DNA of 64,000 bases from Mrakia gelida (Eukaryota; Basidiomycota; Tremellomycetes; Cystofilobasidiales; Mrakiaceae), in contig BRON01000001.1 of assembly GCA_024345305.1 (NCBI GenBank), positions 2,108,001 to 2,172,000 of the forward strand. Reading direction: 5' to 3'. A program made the position numbers and the translations under genes. How positions within the stretch are numbered: position 1 is the first letter of the stretch; each line of letters opens with the position of its first letter. Under the pieces are notes generated by a model. It saw only the letters and a list, made by a program, of their open reading frames with translations, ran no database searches and was not told the DNA's origin. Positions 51,755-62,047 of the stretch are shown one piece after another.

Positions 51755-54359
51755 TCATGCCCTCCCTCCCTTGATCGGATCAAAAGGATACAGGGTCTCG
51801 AACCGACTAGCCAGCTCTCCTTCACCGCCGTTCCAGTCCTCGACTCTACGGGCAGCAAGGATCGACACTGGACAGACCGAGAGAGGAACGAAGACGGCGC
51901 GACGATTGCGTTAGCGAGGGAGGAGAGGGAAAGGGAAAGTTAAGTTTTGGAAGAGGAGAGGAAGATAGGGTCTTACTCGTGCTTTCTTCGGTACCTTGGG
52001 GAGGAGGAACGAGGGAAGAGTGAAAGTTGAAGTCAGCGTCGAGCGAGCGAGCGAGGCAGAAGAGAGGAGTGGCAAGAGGTCGACGCGAACTCCACTCACC
52101 AACGAATCCCTGACCCATCGATAGCAAGACGGTATCAACCAGAGAAGGGTACCAGATCCCATGGATGTCAGCAGTCTTGAGCGCGTCGTGGTCGACGACG
52201 AACCATCCCAGGGCGGCAATCTCGGCGAGGTAACTGGAGGAAAGAAGGAGGAAAACGAAGGCGAAGCCGGTCAGTTTCGAGCTTTCGAGACTGTCTCGAC
52301 GTTCGACGACTAGCTCGAAGCTGGATCGCATCTTCCTTCGTACTCCTCTTTTTTTCGGCTCACTCGGGATCCGACTCGTCGGTGGTGACAAGGACAGGCC
52401 AATCCTTCACCCCTTTCCGTCCAGCGAGGTCGTATCGATGTCGGAACCCAGCGATGTGGTTTGCGAAGTGCTCGACGGTGAAGCTGGATGATGAAGGAAC
52501 ACGATATCCGACGGTGTCGAGTCAGAAGAGCACCGACGGAGCCGAGGTCCGAACTGAACGAAAGGGACGGAGCTCAACGAACCAAGGTTTCGCGTAGACA
52601 GGACAGTTGCCGATGAAGTCTGTTCGTCGGATGTGGACGGTGAAGATCTGAGGATGAGGAAGCAGGTCAGCGAGGGGAAGAAGGAGAGAGAGAGGGAGGG
52701 AGGGAGGGAGGAAGAGATAGAGAGCGCGCGAACTTACGCTGGGTATCCTCGAGAACCAGCCGAGACTCAGGGTCTTCCGGAGGATATCGACTGAGATTTT
52801 CTCGAGCTCAAGGTTCCAGCGAGCGTGTCGACCTACGGACCACCAGGCACCGGCATCTTTGGATGGATCAAAGAAGAGCAAGAGGACCGAAAGTCAGTTG
52901 TTGTTCGACTTGGGTTCGAAAAAGACGCGATTGACCTCGAGGCAACGGCAGCTTCGTCAAATACGCCTCCCTGATCTCCTCTCCCTTATCCGACGCGAAG
53001 TAAAGCGTATCAAAGCAGGTGATCGTTCCAGGCTTGACGTTCGGCTCGATCCAATCTGCGTCGCGTCCAAAGTAGTCGTCCAACGTTTCGTTGAACCCCC
53101 ATGACTCGATCATCTGCTGTGCTTCTCCTCCGTTCTTCTTGAAGCTGAAGTAATCCTTCCTGAGACGGTTCTCCGGAGGAGAGAGGATGTTGGCGAGCGA
53201 AGGAAAGAGGAGATGAGCGGGACTGCGATTCGTTGGAGAGAAGAGGGAGATGGGGAGGGGGGTGTAGACGGGGTCTGGAGGGGGGACGAGGGAGGGTTTA
53301 GAAGATGAAGATTCGAGAGAGAGAGAGCGAGGTGGTGATGAGCTGCCTCACCGATATTGTAGTAGGAAGGCACGACCGTCATTCCAGTGTGCTCTCCCTT
53401 CCCCACCGACATCCAGCTCGACCAACATCCCATCCTCTCCGGTTCCAACCCCATCTCCTGGGCCAGAGGTATCTCAAGCCACTTGGTATCGTTCTTCCTA
53501 GTCTCCCTCCTCTCCTTTTCGGTCAAAAACTCATCCTCCAGATATCCTCCCGTCCCTCGTCCCGTGAAGCCTTGCTTCAACTCGGAGAACTCGACGATCC
53601 CCCATCCGAGATCCTCCGCGAGACGATCTAGGTCGAACACCTGGGAGAAGCGCAAAACAGGTGCTGGGAGGAGGGATCCTGATCCTGAGATGTAGTCTCC
53701 TGCGAGGTGCCGAAAGTGAGGGTAGAAAGGGTGGAGGACGGGAGTGTAAGGGGTTGGAGGGGAGTTTGTTCGAAGAAGGAAGGTGAGGTGGAGGAGGTTG
53801 AACTGGGTGATGATTTGGTTGTTGAGACCTGAGTGGTGAAATGTGGAGATGTAGTGCTTGTCGGGGAGAAGGTTCACTGTTTGGCGAAAAGAAGGAAGAG
53901 GGGAGGAAAGAGAGAGAGAGAGGTCAACGAGCGAAGGAGAAACGAAGTTGGACTCGCTCGCTCCTTCCTTCTCTCTGCTCCGAAGCTTCATACGAGACAA
54001 ACTTCGGCTCTTTGACGATTTGTGTACGAAAGCATACAGACCAAGGGCCGCTACAGGTCCACCCTCCCAAAGCCGTCATGGGAAAGTGCGAGAAAAGGGC
54101 GGGACTGACCTGTATAACTCTCGTTGAGGGAGGCTCTCCTAGATCCTTCCAGAATCAAGCCGCTACTCGCCTTCGGTCTCTTCTTCCAGCTCCAAGAAGA
54201 GCGAGTGGGATGAGCCTTCCTCGTCGATGATTCTCCTGGCGCTCCAAACGTGAACGAGTAGAGGACGAGCACGCAGAGGAGGAGCCCAAGACGGCCTCGG
54301 TTTGACCGCTTCAGAACGACCGACAGCCACGACCGAAGAGGGACAGAGCCGGATTCCAT
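51755..54359 (-). CDS. GT-O-FucT-family glycosyltransferase, copy 3
   Basis: Minus-strand gene with the same exon plan as copy 1, from ATG 54,357-54,359 to TGA 51,755-51,757. Short tail, signal anchor (GRLGLLLCVLVLYSFTFG), then WSWKKRPKASSGLI, DKHYISTFHHSGLNNQIITQ, VLRFSQVFDLDRLAEDLG, KPGTITCFDTLYFASDKGEE, GAWWSVGRHARWNLELEK, IFTVHIRRTDFIGNCPVYA, WPVLVTTDESDPE, EIAALGWFVVDHD and the end FDPIKGGRA. No stop or frameshift was found. It is clearly diverged from copy 1, so it may have a different acceptor. It shares its ~730-bp upstream region with the PC-esterase-like gene on the other strand, which suggests joint control. Confidence 0.8.
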
Positions 54360-55089
54360 TAACGGAGGGAGTGAGAGCGGAAGGGAGATGGATAGGGGGA
54401 GAGCAAGTCGAAGAGCGACTCGTCCGAAGAGGTGGATGCTCCCAAAGGAGAGGAAAGGAGAGTTATTCGACGTTGGGAGGTGAAAGGCGCGGAGATCGGA
54501 GGCGTTCAGTTGCCCCCTCCCTTCCCCTCCCTATTTGAAACCGAGCAAGGCAAGGAAAACCCTTGCCCCCTCCCTTCCCCTCCCTATCTGAAACCGAGCA
54601 AGGCAAGGAAAACCCGTACTAGAGAAGAGGTGAGCATCCTTTCGAGTTCGAAGACGACGAAATTTCGCGCACTGAAGCCAGCGAACGAAATCAGCCGTCG
54701 CGTCGCGCGAAAGCAGGAAGGACCGCTTTCCAGAGCTTGCGATTCTCGATTTCCCTCGTAAATAACGCGAGTCTACAGCTCCGAGTGTCCTTCCTCAGGC
54801 CCAGCTTCGAAGCACTTCGGATCAGAGCTCGCGATGGATCAACGCATCGAAGCCCGAGCGTCAAAAGCTCTCGCAGAACTTCACCTCTCCCGCTTTTTCT
54901 CGCTCGCCCAGCTCTTCCTATGTACTCCAGGGTTTCCCGCGCTAAACTTAAAAGCTTGCGATCGACCTTCTTTCGACGCCTCCGTCTCGTTCCTGCTTCA
55001 CGCAAAGACCAAAGCGCGACGAGCTTCTCTTCCCTCAGCGGTCTCTTCCCTCGCTTTGTCCCTCCCCCTTCTCCTCCTCTTTCGCCGCG
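54360..55089. promoter_or_regulatory. bidirectional upstream region with a 53-bp tandem duplication
   Basis: Separates two divergent glycan genes. It holds an almost perfect direct repeat (54,510-54,562 and 54,563-54,615; one T/C difference seen) made of a C-rich half and GAAACCGAGCAAGGCAAGG. No TATA box recognised. Confidence 0.6.
54510..54615 (+). repeat. two tandem copies of a 53-bp unit
   Basis: Unit 1 54,510-54,562, unit 2 54,563-54,615; they differ by TATTTGAAA against TATCTGAAA. They lie ~150 bp upstream of GT-O-FucT copy 3. Confidence 0.9.
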
Positions 55090-57571
55090 ATGGTCTCTCT
55101 CCCGCGAGGCAAGTTGCTCGCTTCGGCCTCTCTGGTGATCCTCCTGTCCATCTCGTTCTTCCTCCTCGTCGACTTTGAGTCTTCTTCGCACAGGTAAGTT
55201 CAAGCTTCGACATCCCTTCTTCCCCTCCCGTCCCTTTCCCTCCACTGGCTCATTTTCTTCTCTCTCGCCATCTTTCTCTCTCTCTATCCGATAGCTCACT
55301 TTCCTAACCTCGACCCTTTCCTTTTTGTCCCCTCGCCAGGATCTTCTCCTCCCTCTCCTCCCTCAGCTCGACCTTCTCCTCCCCTTCTTCGGCTCCAGCT
55401 CGCACCTGCCCTTCTCAATGCCCTTCGGACCCTTACTCCCAACCAGGCATGATCCACTTCGGAGTCAACAGAACCGAAACTCGATGGGTCCCCTTCCCTA
55501 GGATCCCGATCTCTCAGCTTGAAACTCGACGACGACGGAGGAATCGCAGACGAAACAGGCGGCGAGCAGGAGTCCTCATCAGCGACATGGATCTCGAGGA
55601 GAGGGTTGGGGAGGGAGTGCTGGAGAGGGCAGGGCCGCCGTATCTGAGGTGGTTGGTTGAGGGGGAGCTGGAGAAGTTGGAGTTCTTGAAAGGGAGGAGT
55701 ATCGTGTTGATTGGTCAGTGCGAAGGGGAGGGAAAAGAAGGAGAAGGGATAGAGGAAGGGACGAACTCGAGCTCACCTCTTTCTCCTTCTTTCTTTCTTC
55801 GCTCGCTGTTTTCGTCTCGGACGGAATTGTTCTGCAGGCTCGAGTCGTGAGTTCAACCGCTCCTCCAATCTCTTGTGTACGACCTTTTCGAGCGAAGGAA
55901 GGAAGGACGCAGGACGCAAGCTGACCTCTCTTCTCGTTCACTCGCCCTCGTCTCATCGCAGACGACCGAAACAACGTACGCGCCCTCTTCTTTCTAGGCT
56001 CGTAACCATCCGCTCTCGTCTCGAGTGTCTGGTTTGGTGGACGGAGCTCCGAAAACCCGATCCCCCGAGGACGAAGGAAGGCTGGTTACGGCTCGAGCCT
56101 ACCTCCTCTCCCCGCCTCGCCTCGCGGGAGCCTCTGGATCTAACCGTCTCTTTTCCCTTCACCTCAACAGGTCCAGCAACTCTACGGCGAGGCGGTGGGA
56201 ACATATGATAGTTGGGGTGGCCATACTGGGGGGATTTGTACTATCCCTCGGCTCAACCTCACGATCAGCAACTGGTTCATCCCATCTCTTCTTCTCTTCC
56301 GAAGGAAACTTTCCTTCACTCCAACTGACCTTCCACTTCCCCTTCTATCTTCTCCTTCAACCAGGTTCACGTGAGGTCTTTCTCTCACTCTCGCTCTCTC
56401 TTCCTTCCGCTCGCTCTTGCTCGCTGACTCTCGACGGGCTTTGTTGTTGCTGGTTGTTATGTTTAGCTTCGGCATGGTCGACACGGAAGACTCCTTCAAG
56501 GGGTGGTTAGGCAAGATCGAAAGGGGTCCTGGCGTCTTCGCCAACCGAGTCCGAGAAGTCTTTGTCCCGAAGATGGTAGAAGCAGGTCTCTCTCGTCGAC
56601 CTGATCTGGTCATTGTCGCTTCCTTGTTCTGGGACGCAACTTCCTCAGCTGGGTTTGTCTCCTCTCCTCCCTTACTCTCTCTCTCTCCTTACTCTCTCTC
56701 TCCCTTTCCTTTCCTCGCACGCCAGTACGCTCGACTGTGGGACTGACGTATATCTTCCCTCGCCCTTTGGTCTCGTCGACGCCATCGCGAAACAGAACCG
56801 AAAAAGGGCGAACTCCACCGCCGTTGCTCAACACGGCTGGACGTTCCAGGAGATGGCCTGGCATCGCTCTCGAGTCCATTCGACCATCCTCTCGATTCGA
56901 CAGCACTGGGGACACGACCTGCCCTTGATGTTCAGGACGAGGCAGGTCAGGAAGACGGACTCAAATTGGGGTTTGCTGCGTATCTTCCAGCTCGATCAGA
57001 GCTGTCGAGCGGTTGCGAAGGAATTGGACGTAAAGCTGTTTACGTGGGGTGGGAAGCTGGAGGGGTTCTCGCAGTGGGTATATGTGGAACAGGGAGGAGG
57101 AAGAGAGGGAAAGGAGACGAGACGAGACGTTCGAAGCTGACTTAATCGACTTCGTTCCTTCTTTCGTTGTGTGAAGATACTACGACAACGATCAACACTT
57201 CGCTTTGTGAGCGCCTAACTCTCTCGTCTCTACACCTCATCTCATTACTGACCTTTCCTGCTGCCGATCCCTCTTCTCGCAGAGGTACGTTACGACTCGA
57301 CACGTCTGCTTCCTCTTCTCCCCTCCCTCTTCATTCGCTCACCTTTCCCCCTTTCCTTCGCTCCAGGTCCATCAACCTACATCTTCGGAGACATGATATT
57401 CTTCTACCTCCACCGAGCTATCACTGCAGGATGCTGGTTCGTCCCCGCTCTCTCTCTCTCTGTTTCTCTCGTCTCGTCCGTTCGTTCGACTCGAGGCTCA
57501 CCGCGACCCTCTCCTTCCCTTCGTTCTCTCTCTCTCCCTCTCGCAGGGGATGCCATCAATGGGACGACTAG
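55090..57571 (+). CDS. PC-esterase / SGNH-like type II membrane protein (fungal GDSxDR family)
   Basis: About ten exons from ATG 55,090. The signal anchor (LLASASLVILLSISFFLLV) is followed by a stem, then FPRIPISQ, DLEERVGEGVLERAGPPYLR, FLKGRSIVLIG joined through a 9-base exon (about 55,841-55,849) to SSHDRNNV, VQQLYGEAVGTYDSWGGHTG with GICTIPRLNLTISNWFIPS, TFGMVDTEDSFKGWLGKI, RRPDLVIVASLFWDATSSAG, SPFGLVDAIAKQNRKRANST, HLPLMF-type RTRQVRKTDSNWGLLRIF, YYDNDQHF, GPSTYIFGDMIFFYLHRAIT and the end AGCWGCHQWDD at 57,571. 'LIG.S.DRN.V ... GG.C.(I/V)P..N..I..WF ... FWD' is the pattern of fungal SGNH-type proteins related to PC-esterase/TBL/Cas1 O-acetyl-transferring enzymes. A glycan acylation role is inference. 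Here the block-I Asp is Ser (GSS instead of GDS). A broken copy lies at 20.3-20.9 kb. Confidence 0.65.
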
Positions 57572-58059
57572 CGTACTCTTCGCTCTGCCCGTATCATTTG
57601 TTGTTCAGCTATCTATCTCTCTCCCTCTATCTTCCTTGACCCTTGAGGACGCAGGAAACCCTTCAGCCTCTCGTTCCGTTCCGACTTTTCAGCTCGATCT
57701 GTCTTGACGGGTTCTCCTCTGTAATTTCTCATTTATTGGGCTGTTCGTTGTGCGTTCTCTATCAGCTCTCGATCTGGGAACTCTTTGGGCTCGAGAAGTC
57801 TGTCTCTGGAGCAAGACCGAGAGCCGCGATTACAAGCTCGACGCGAGGCCGACCAAACATCGAGTTCGCTCGCCTACGCTTTCCTCCCTCACCACAACGA
57901 CCTAAGACACTGCAACTCGCTCTTCCGCCACCCCCATATCCCCTCTACCTACTCCCTCTTCCATGCGTCTCTGATTCCCATCGCCTCGACGAAAAAAAGA
58001 TCGAACGAAACCCGTCGAGAGTTGAGCTTGTTGTTGTTGAAGATAGTATCGTTGGATCA
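57572..58059. other. 3' flank of the PC-esterase-like gene, no gene seen
   Basis: No exon is supported; the frame running past the stop at 57,571 has no motif. In the duplicated block at 20-24 kb this position holds the arrestin-like gene, which here has been replaced by LTR sequence and only survives as a 3' exon at 58.62 kb. Confidence 0.45.
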
Positions 58060-58283
58060 TTGTCGAGGCTTCGTAGATCTTTCTAGTGTTTTCTCTAGGT
58101 TTCCATAGCTTGCTTAGTCAGGCGGGTTGCGTTCGCAACGTCATAGTTCAGCCCTGTTTCTAGAACCTTCTCTGAATTCTCTGCAGTATATAAGCTAGGT
58201 AGCTAGGTACGAGTTCTCTTATAAAGAAGACTTTCACCTCGAGTCGTTCCGCCTCTGAGCTCGTAGCACCGATTCTCAACAGT
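58060..58283 (+). mobile_element. solo LTR, family B (probable)
   Basis: Blocks CTTTCTAGTGTTTTCTC, GCTTAGTCA, a GCAGTATATAAGC promoter near 58,183 and the end TTCTCAACAG follow the same order as in the LTRs at 25.5 and 60.5 kb, with weak overall similarity. It ends exactly where the copia solo LTR begins. Confidence 0.4.
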
Positions 58284-58509
58284 TGTTGGGTCGTCCACTT
58301 GAGCTTAGGGATGTCTGTAGGATGTGATTCAAAGCTTGTTGTATAGAACTAGCTATTCGAATGGTTTATATACTATGGAAATGGTCACGTGATCTGAAGG
58401 TAGCTTACAGAGCAGTTGGTTACTAAGAGGGTTACTAACAAGGGGACTGAACGAGACGCGTGACTAAGCTACTACGTAAGACCTCTCTGCGAGTCGCCAC
58501 CTTCCAACA
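58284..58509 (-). mobile_element. diverged solo copia LTR
   Basis: Matches the 227-bp LTR of the complete copia element from TTGTTGGGTCGTCC to CCTTCCAACA over its whole length, with about a dozen substitutions and a small rearranged stretch near 58,410-58,435. No internal sequence is present, so it arose by LTR-LTR recombination. It is much older than the complete element. Confidence 0.9.
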
Positions 58510-58617
58510 AAATCTGTCCTCATCAACGTGTCCGTCCTCTCCGCGTTTTTCCTTTTCTTCCTTCGTTTGAAACCGAGACTCACACTGATCTGCTCGCCCT
58601 CTTTTGCTCTCTTCTTT

Positions 58618-58782
58618 CTTCATTTTAACAGACCCGTTCCTTGCAAGTGCGACGAACCTACGGAAGCTCTCCTCGAGGCGTAGCGAGAATGGCTGAAATC
58701 TTCTCGAAGTTCAACAAAGACTCAGCACGGTCTAGACGGCTCTGTTCCGGCAGGAAGGAAGGTCGAAGAGGACTACTGACAT
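58618..58782 (+). pseudogene. last exon of the arrestin-like gene (duplicate, with stop)
   Basis: After a TTTTAACAG acceptor the frame reads PVPCKCDEPTEALLEA, then TAG, then REWLKSSRSS and a tail ending GRKVEEDY. The last exon of the arrestin-like gene at 23.85-24.01 kb reads RIPCKCDEPTETLLRDEMEL and ends GRKIGEAY. Part of the preceding intron is also recognisable. The rest of the gene is absent, cut off by the copia solo LTR, and the exon itself has an in-frame stop. Confidence 0.85.
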
Positions 58783-58960
58783 GCTAGGTAGTTCTATCTC
58801 GCTTCAAGCTCGGCCGTCTGGGATCATCAGACCACCGGATGAGAGACAAGAAGGGGAAGACGTCTACTTCACGCGTCTCGCTTGCAACATCGACCCGCAT
58901 CAAACGAATGGAACGGAAACGAGTCGGCGATATATCAAGGCTACTATAAAACTACTGGGG

Positions 58961-59235
58961 CTATGAACGAGAACTTACCCACCAAGAAGCCTTCGTCATA
59001 ACGAACAAGCCTCCCCAAACCCACTCCCACTTCCACCAACGCCCACCAAAGATCGCGACGATGATCAAAACGCCCACCACCCAGCTCATCGCCATGTACC
59101 CAAACCCTCTCCTCCCTCTCATATCGTCAATCTCCACCACGAACGTCGAAACCGTGCACAAAATTCCACAGAACCCGCCCTCCATCGCCTGCAACACCTG
59201 ACACTGCAAGATCGACAACGCTCCTCCCACAAGAG
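58961..59235 (-). pseudogene. C-terminal half of a fluoride exporter (FEX/CrcB family)
   Basis: Minus-strand frame GGALSILQCQVLQAMEGGFC followed by GILCTVSTFVVEIDDMRGRR, GFGYMAMSWVVGVLIIVAIF and GGRWW. 'GFCG..TTVSTF..E' with the flanking helices is the signature of CrcB/FEX channels; fungal FEX proteins have two such domains in one chain and pump out fluoride at the plasma membrane. Only the second domain is seen. Upstream (59,240-59,650) the frame is closed by stops and shows no first domain, and I found no start. It is most likely a truncated copy. Confidence 0.6.
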
Positions 59236-60499
59236 GGTTCCTCTGAAGGACTTAGCTCGTTCCGAGGATGGATAAGTTTGAACGGTGCCTTGTACTGGGC
59301 GGCGAGTTCGCTTCATCTTCCTTGTCTGAAGGGATGCTGGAGATTGCCGCAAAGCTGACTGTCATGTCTCTCCTCGTCTCTCTTCGATCCCATGAATTCC
59401 TCCTCCACAGTGACGCTCTCCCTCAACGCTCCCGTCTGAATCTTATCAACTCCACTCTTCGCCATCCTGTGCTCAGCCATGTCTCTCCTCTTCTTCGCAT
59501 CGTTCGGTCTTGACGCCTCCCTCTCGTGCCCGCTCCCTAGGATCGAGGGCTTGACACGCGATTGACTTGAGGAAAAGCTTGGAGACCAGGAGAAGCCCTT
59601 GTCTCCGTCGTTTCTCCCGCTCTTCACACAGGAACTTGTTCCCATCCCGGAGGAGGAGAAATCGACGAAGACCGTCGCAGAAATTCTTCCCTCAGCTTTC
59701 TCGTCGGATGGAGCTTCTTAATCTTGGAGCTTTCGCTGACCATGACCTTCATTTACAGAATGGGTCAACTCCGACGTTCATCCTCGTTCTTCACATCGAA
59801 ACTACTGTACTTCGCTCGCTGAATCAGTGTTCGCCCGACCTCTTCGCTTCTCTTCCCATCCAGATTCGACCGCGAGACTCCTCATCACCCCCTTCGGTCT
59901 TAACCTTCCCTGCATGTTCCTCCCAAGGTGGGCAGAACTTTAGATCTTCCCATTATCGGTTCTTCAATCCATCCGCCGGTCTGCGACGCGTCGACGCTTT
60001 TCGCTTCCCGTTCACTGACTCCTTCGCCCTCCCTTCGCGTTTGAACTTTGAAAAAAAAAGCCAGCACCATCGACTTCAACTCGTTCTTCTCAGGCCGGTG
60101 GTTCTGATCCTTCAAACCTACGCAACGGCCAGCTACTCCGTCGTTCGTAAGTCCACCATTCAACCTGTCTGCGTCATCTTCTTCCTCAAGGAGCCCGCTC
60201 TTGGGATCACCTGTGAGTCACCATCCTCCTACTACTTGTATCATCTCGCAAGGGGTCCTTCCGATGCCCAGGCTGACGGGTTTCTCTCTTCTGATTCGCG
60301 TCGACATCCCACAAGCCAATTGAGTGCGATCTCGCTCGAATGCTTGACTCCATTTATTTCCTCACCTTGGCCAGTCTTGTGGCGAGACTCCGGTTACACG
60401 GATTGGGGAAGGCCAAAAGGAACCTCGTTGAGTTTGAAGAAGGAGAGACTGATAGCTGTCGAGGATGTTGAAAGTGGAGGACACTGAGCGAGCTGCGTC
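59236..60499. other. region with a long but unexplained open frame
   Basis: An open frame of ~300 codons on the + strand (59,567-60,487) lacks motifs, has intron-like pyrimidine runs inside it and switches apparent coding quality between frames. It may be a chance frame or a decayed gene. Nothing else recognisable. Confidence 0.3.
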
Positions 60500-60718
60500 G
60501 ACGCGACGAGCCGCTTTCTAGAAGTTTGTCTCTGTTTCTCTCTCTTTCCTTAGCCCCGTAGTTTGCGTCATAGTTTCTTCATAGTTACATCATCTTAGTC
60601 AGCTAACTAGGGGTTTACGTCATAGACCCTGGAGTATATAAGGCGAGCAGTGACCTTGCAGGAGATGTCTCTTCACTTGTACTGAAGAACATCCTCCTGC
60701 AGCGCTCAATCCACAACA
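60500..60718 (+). mobile_element. solo LTR, family B
   Basis: Contains CTTTCTAGAAG, ATCTTAGTCAGC, the promoter GGAGTATATAAGGCGAGC near 60,631, then TCTTCACTTGTACTGAAG and CATCCTCCTGCAGCG, and ends CCACAACAG. The same ordered blocks form the LTR at 25.5 kb. No internal retroelement sequence is attached. Confidence 0.5.
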
Positions 60719-60956
60719 GAGGAAGTAGTTTACAGCTCGACGCGTTGAGGCTCGAGGCTCCCTCGCAGGTTTTGTCTGTCTTCTCGCATAGCACTTACTC
60801 GATCGCCTTCCATACTCACACCCCACTACATACGCACTACACATCACGCGCCGAATGCTCGACGCGTCTGTTAGGAGGTGGGCGTAGTTCGCTGCAGAGA
60901 GATGCTCGCCTATCCACGTCATATATCTGAATAGTACGTAGCTAAAGCTGTGATTC

Positions 60957-60997
60957 ACCTGCAGAGAGATGCTCGTCGTTACAAGTGAAGAGCAACT
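60957..60997 (-). repeat. inverted partial copy of the family-B LTR end
   Basis: CTGCAGAGAGATGCTCGTCG followed by TTACAAGTGAAGAGC is the reverse complement, with a few changes, of the CTCTTCACTTGTACTGAAG...CTGCAG block at 60,666-60,700. A shorter second match begins at about 60,890. Confidence 0.5.
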
Positions 60998-62047
60998 CTC
61001 TGCGAGGTTCGCGAGCGTACATACCTGTAGGTCGATTTTGTGAGACCTACCGTGCTAGAACGGAACACGGACTGCTCTGTATCTTACCTAGATAGGGGTC
61101 GCTGGGATGCGAGAGAGAGGAGGAGGAGAGGTAGGAGAGGTGGCGAAAGTAACGACGACGAGTGGGACTTTCACCGAGCTTGGAGGGTTTTCGGTTCACT
61201 TCCTGCGACTTGAGTATTCCAAGACTGAGTCGACGAGATAGGCGAGAACGAGAGAAGAGAAGACGGAAACGAGACGTGGCACAGATGATCTGAACACTAG
61301 TGGTTTTGAATCAGGAGAGGCAAAAAGGGAGAAAGGGAAGGTAGGGTAGCTGTCGAAGAGAGAAAGAGTTGTACCCATCTACCTGATACCTGATACCCAA
61401 GAGAAAGTACCTACCCCATGGCCCAGGAGAAACGATATGCGCTTCTCCACCCAAGAACAAGGTGAGACGAGAACAAGAACCCAAATGGACGACGCGTCGA
61501 GAGAACACTAAGACCCGAGAAGGAGAGCGGGAGCAGATCTACCGAAGCCAAGAGCCGATATTCTAGTCCTTGACAAACCACCGAGGGAACCGAGAAGAGA
61601 GCACTGGAGCGTACCTATCTTGAGTCTGAACGAGAATGGAACGCAACGTGAGAGGAGAGCAAGAACGAGACCCAAAACGAGAAGAAGAACACTAGATACC
61701 GAGAGGAGAACGATTCGTGAGGATCCGGGCGAGTCGTGGCGATAGAGGTGAGATAAAGAATGGTTGGGAGACGAGGAGAAGAAAGATTGGAGGCGAGGGA
61801 GGGAAACCGGGGGGAAGCGACGCGAGGGGAGGGAGAAAAGGAGAAAGGTGAGGGACGCGAGTGTACAAGGGTGATGGCGATTTGTGGAAGAGTGGGATGG
61901 CAATGATGTGGTGCTTTACGGCAAGACTCCTGAGGAAAAAGAGGGAGAGAGAGAGTTTCAGCAACGAGCCTAACCGATCCACGTCACCACAGCGAAAGCG
62001 AAGAAGAAGTCGGGCCACTCACAGGAGAATGCACAGGCTTGAATATG
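60998..62047. other. intergenic, no gene seen
   Basis: About 1 kb, purine-rich on the + strand, without a supported exon or RNA gene. Several copies of ACGCGTCGA-type palindromes are present (for example near 61,494). Confidence 0.4.

Noticed and set aside
59567..60487. 306-codon + strand open frame
   Set aside because: No recognisable domain, mixed coding quality between frames and intron-like pyrimidine runs; not reported as a gene.
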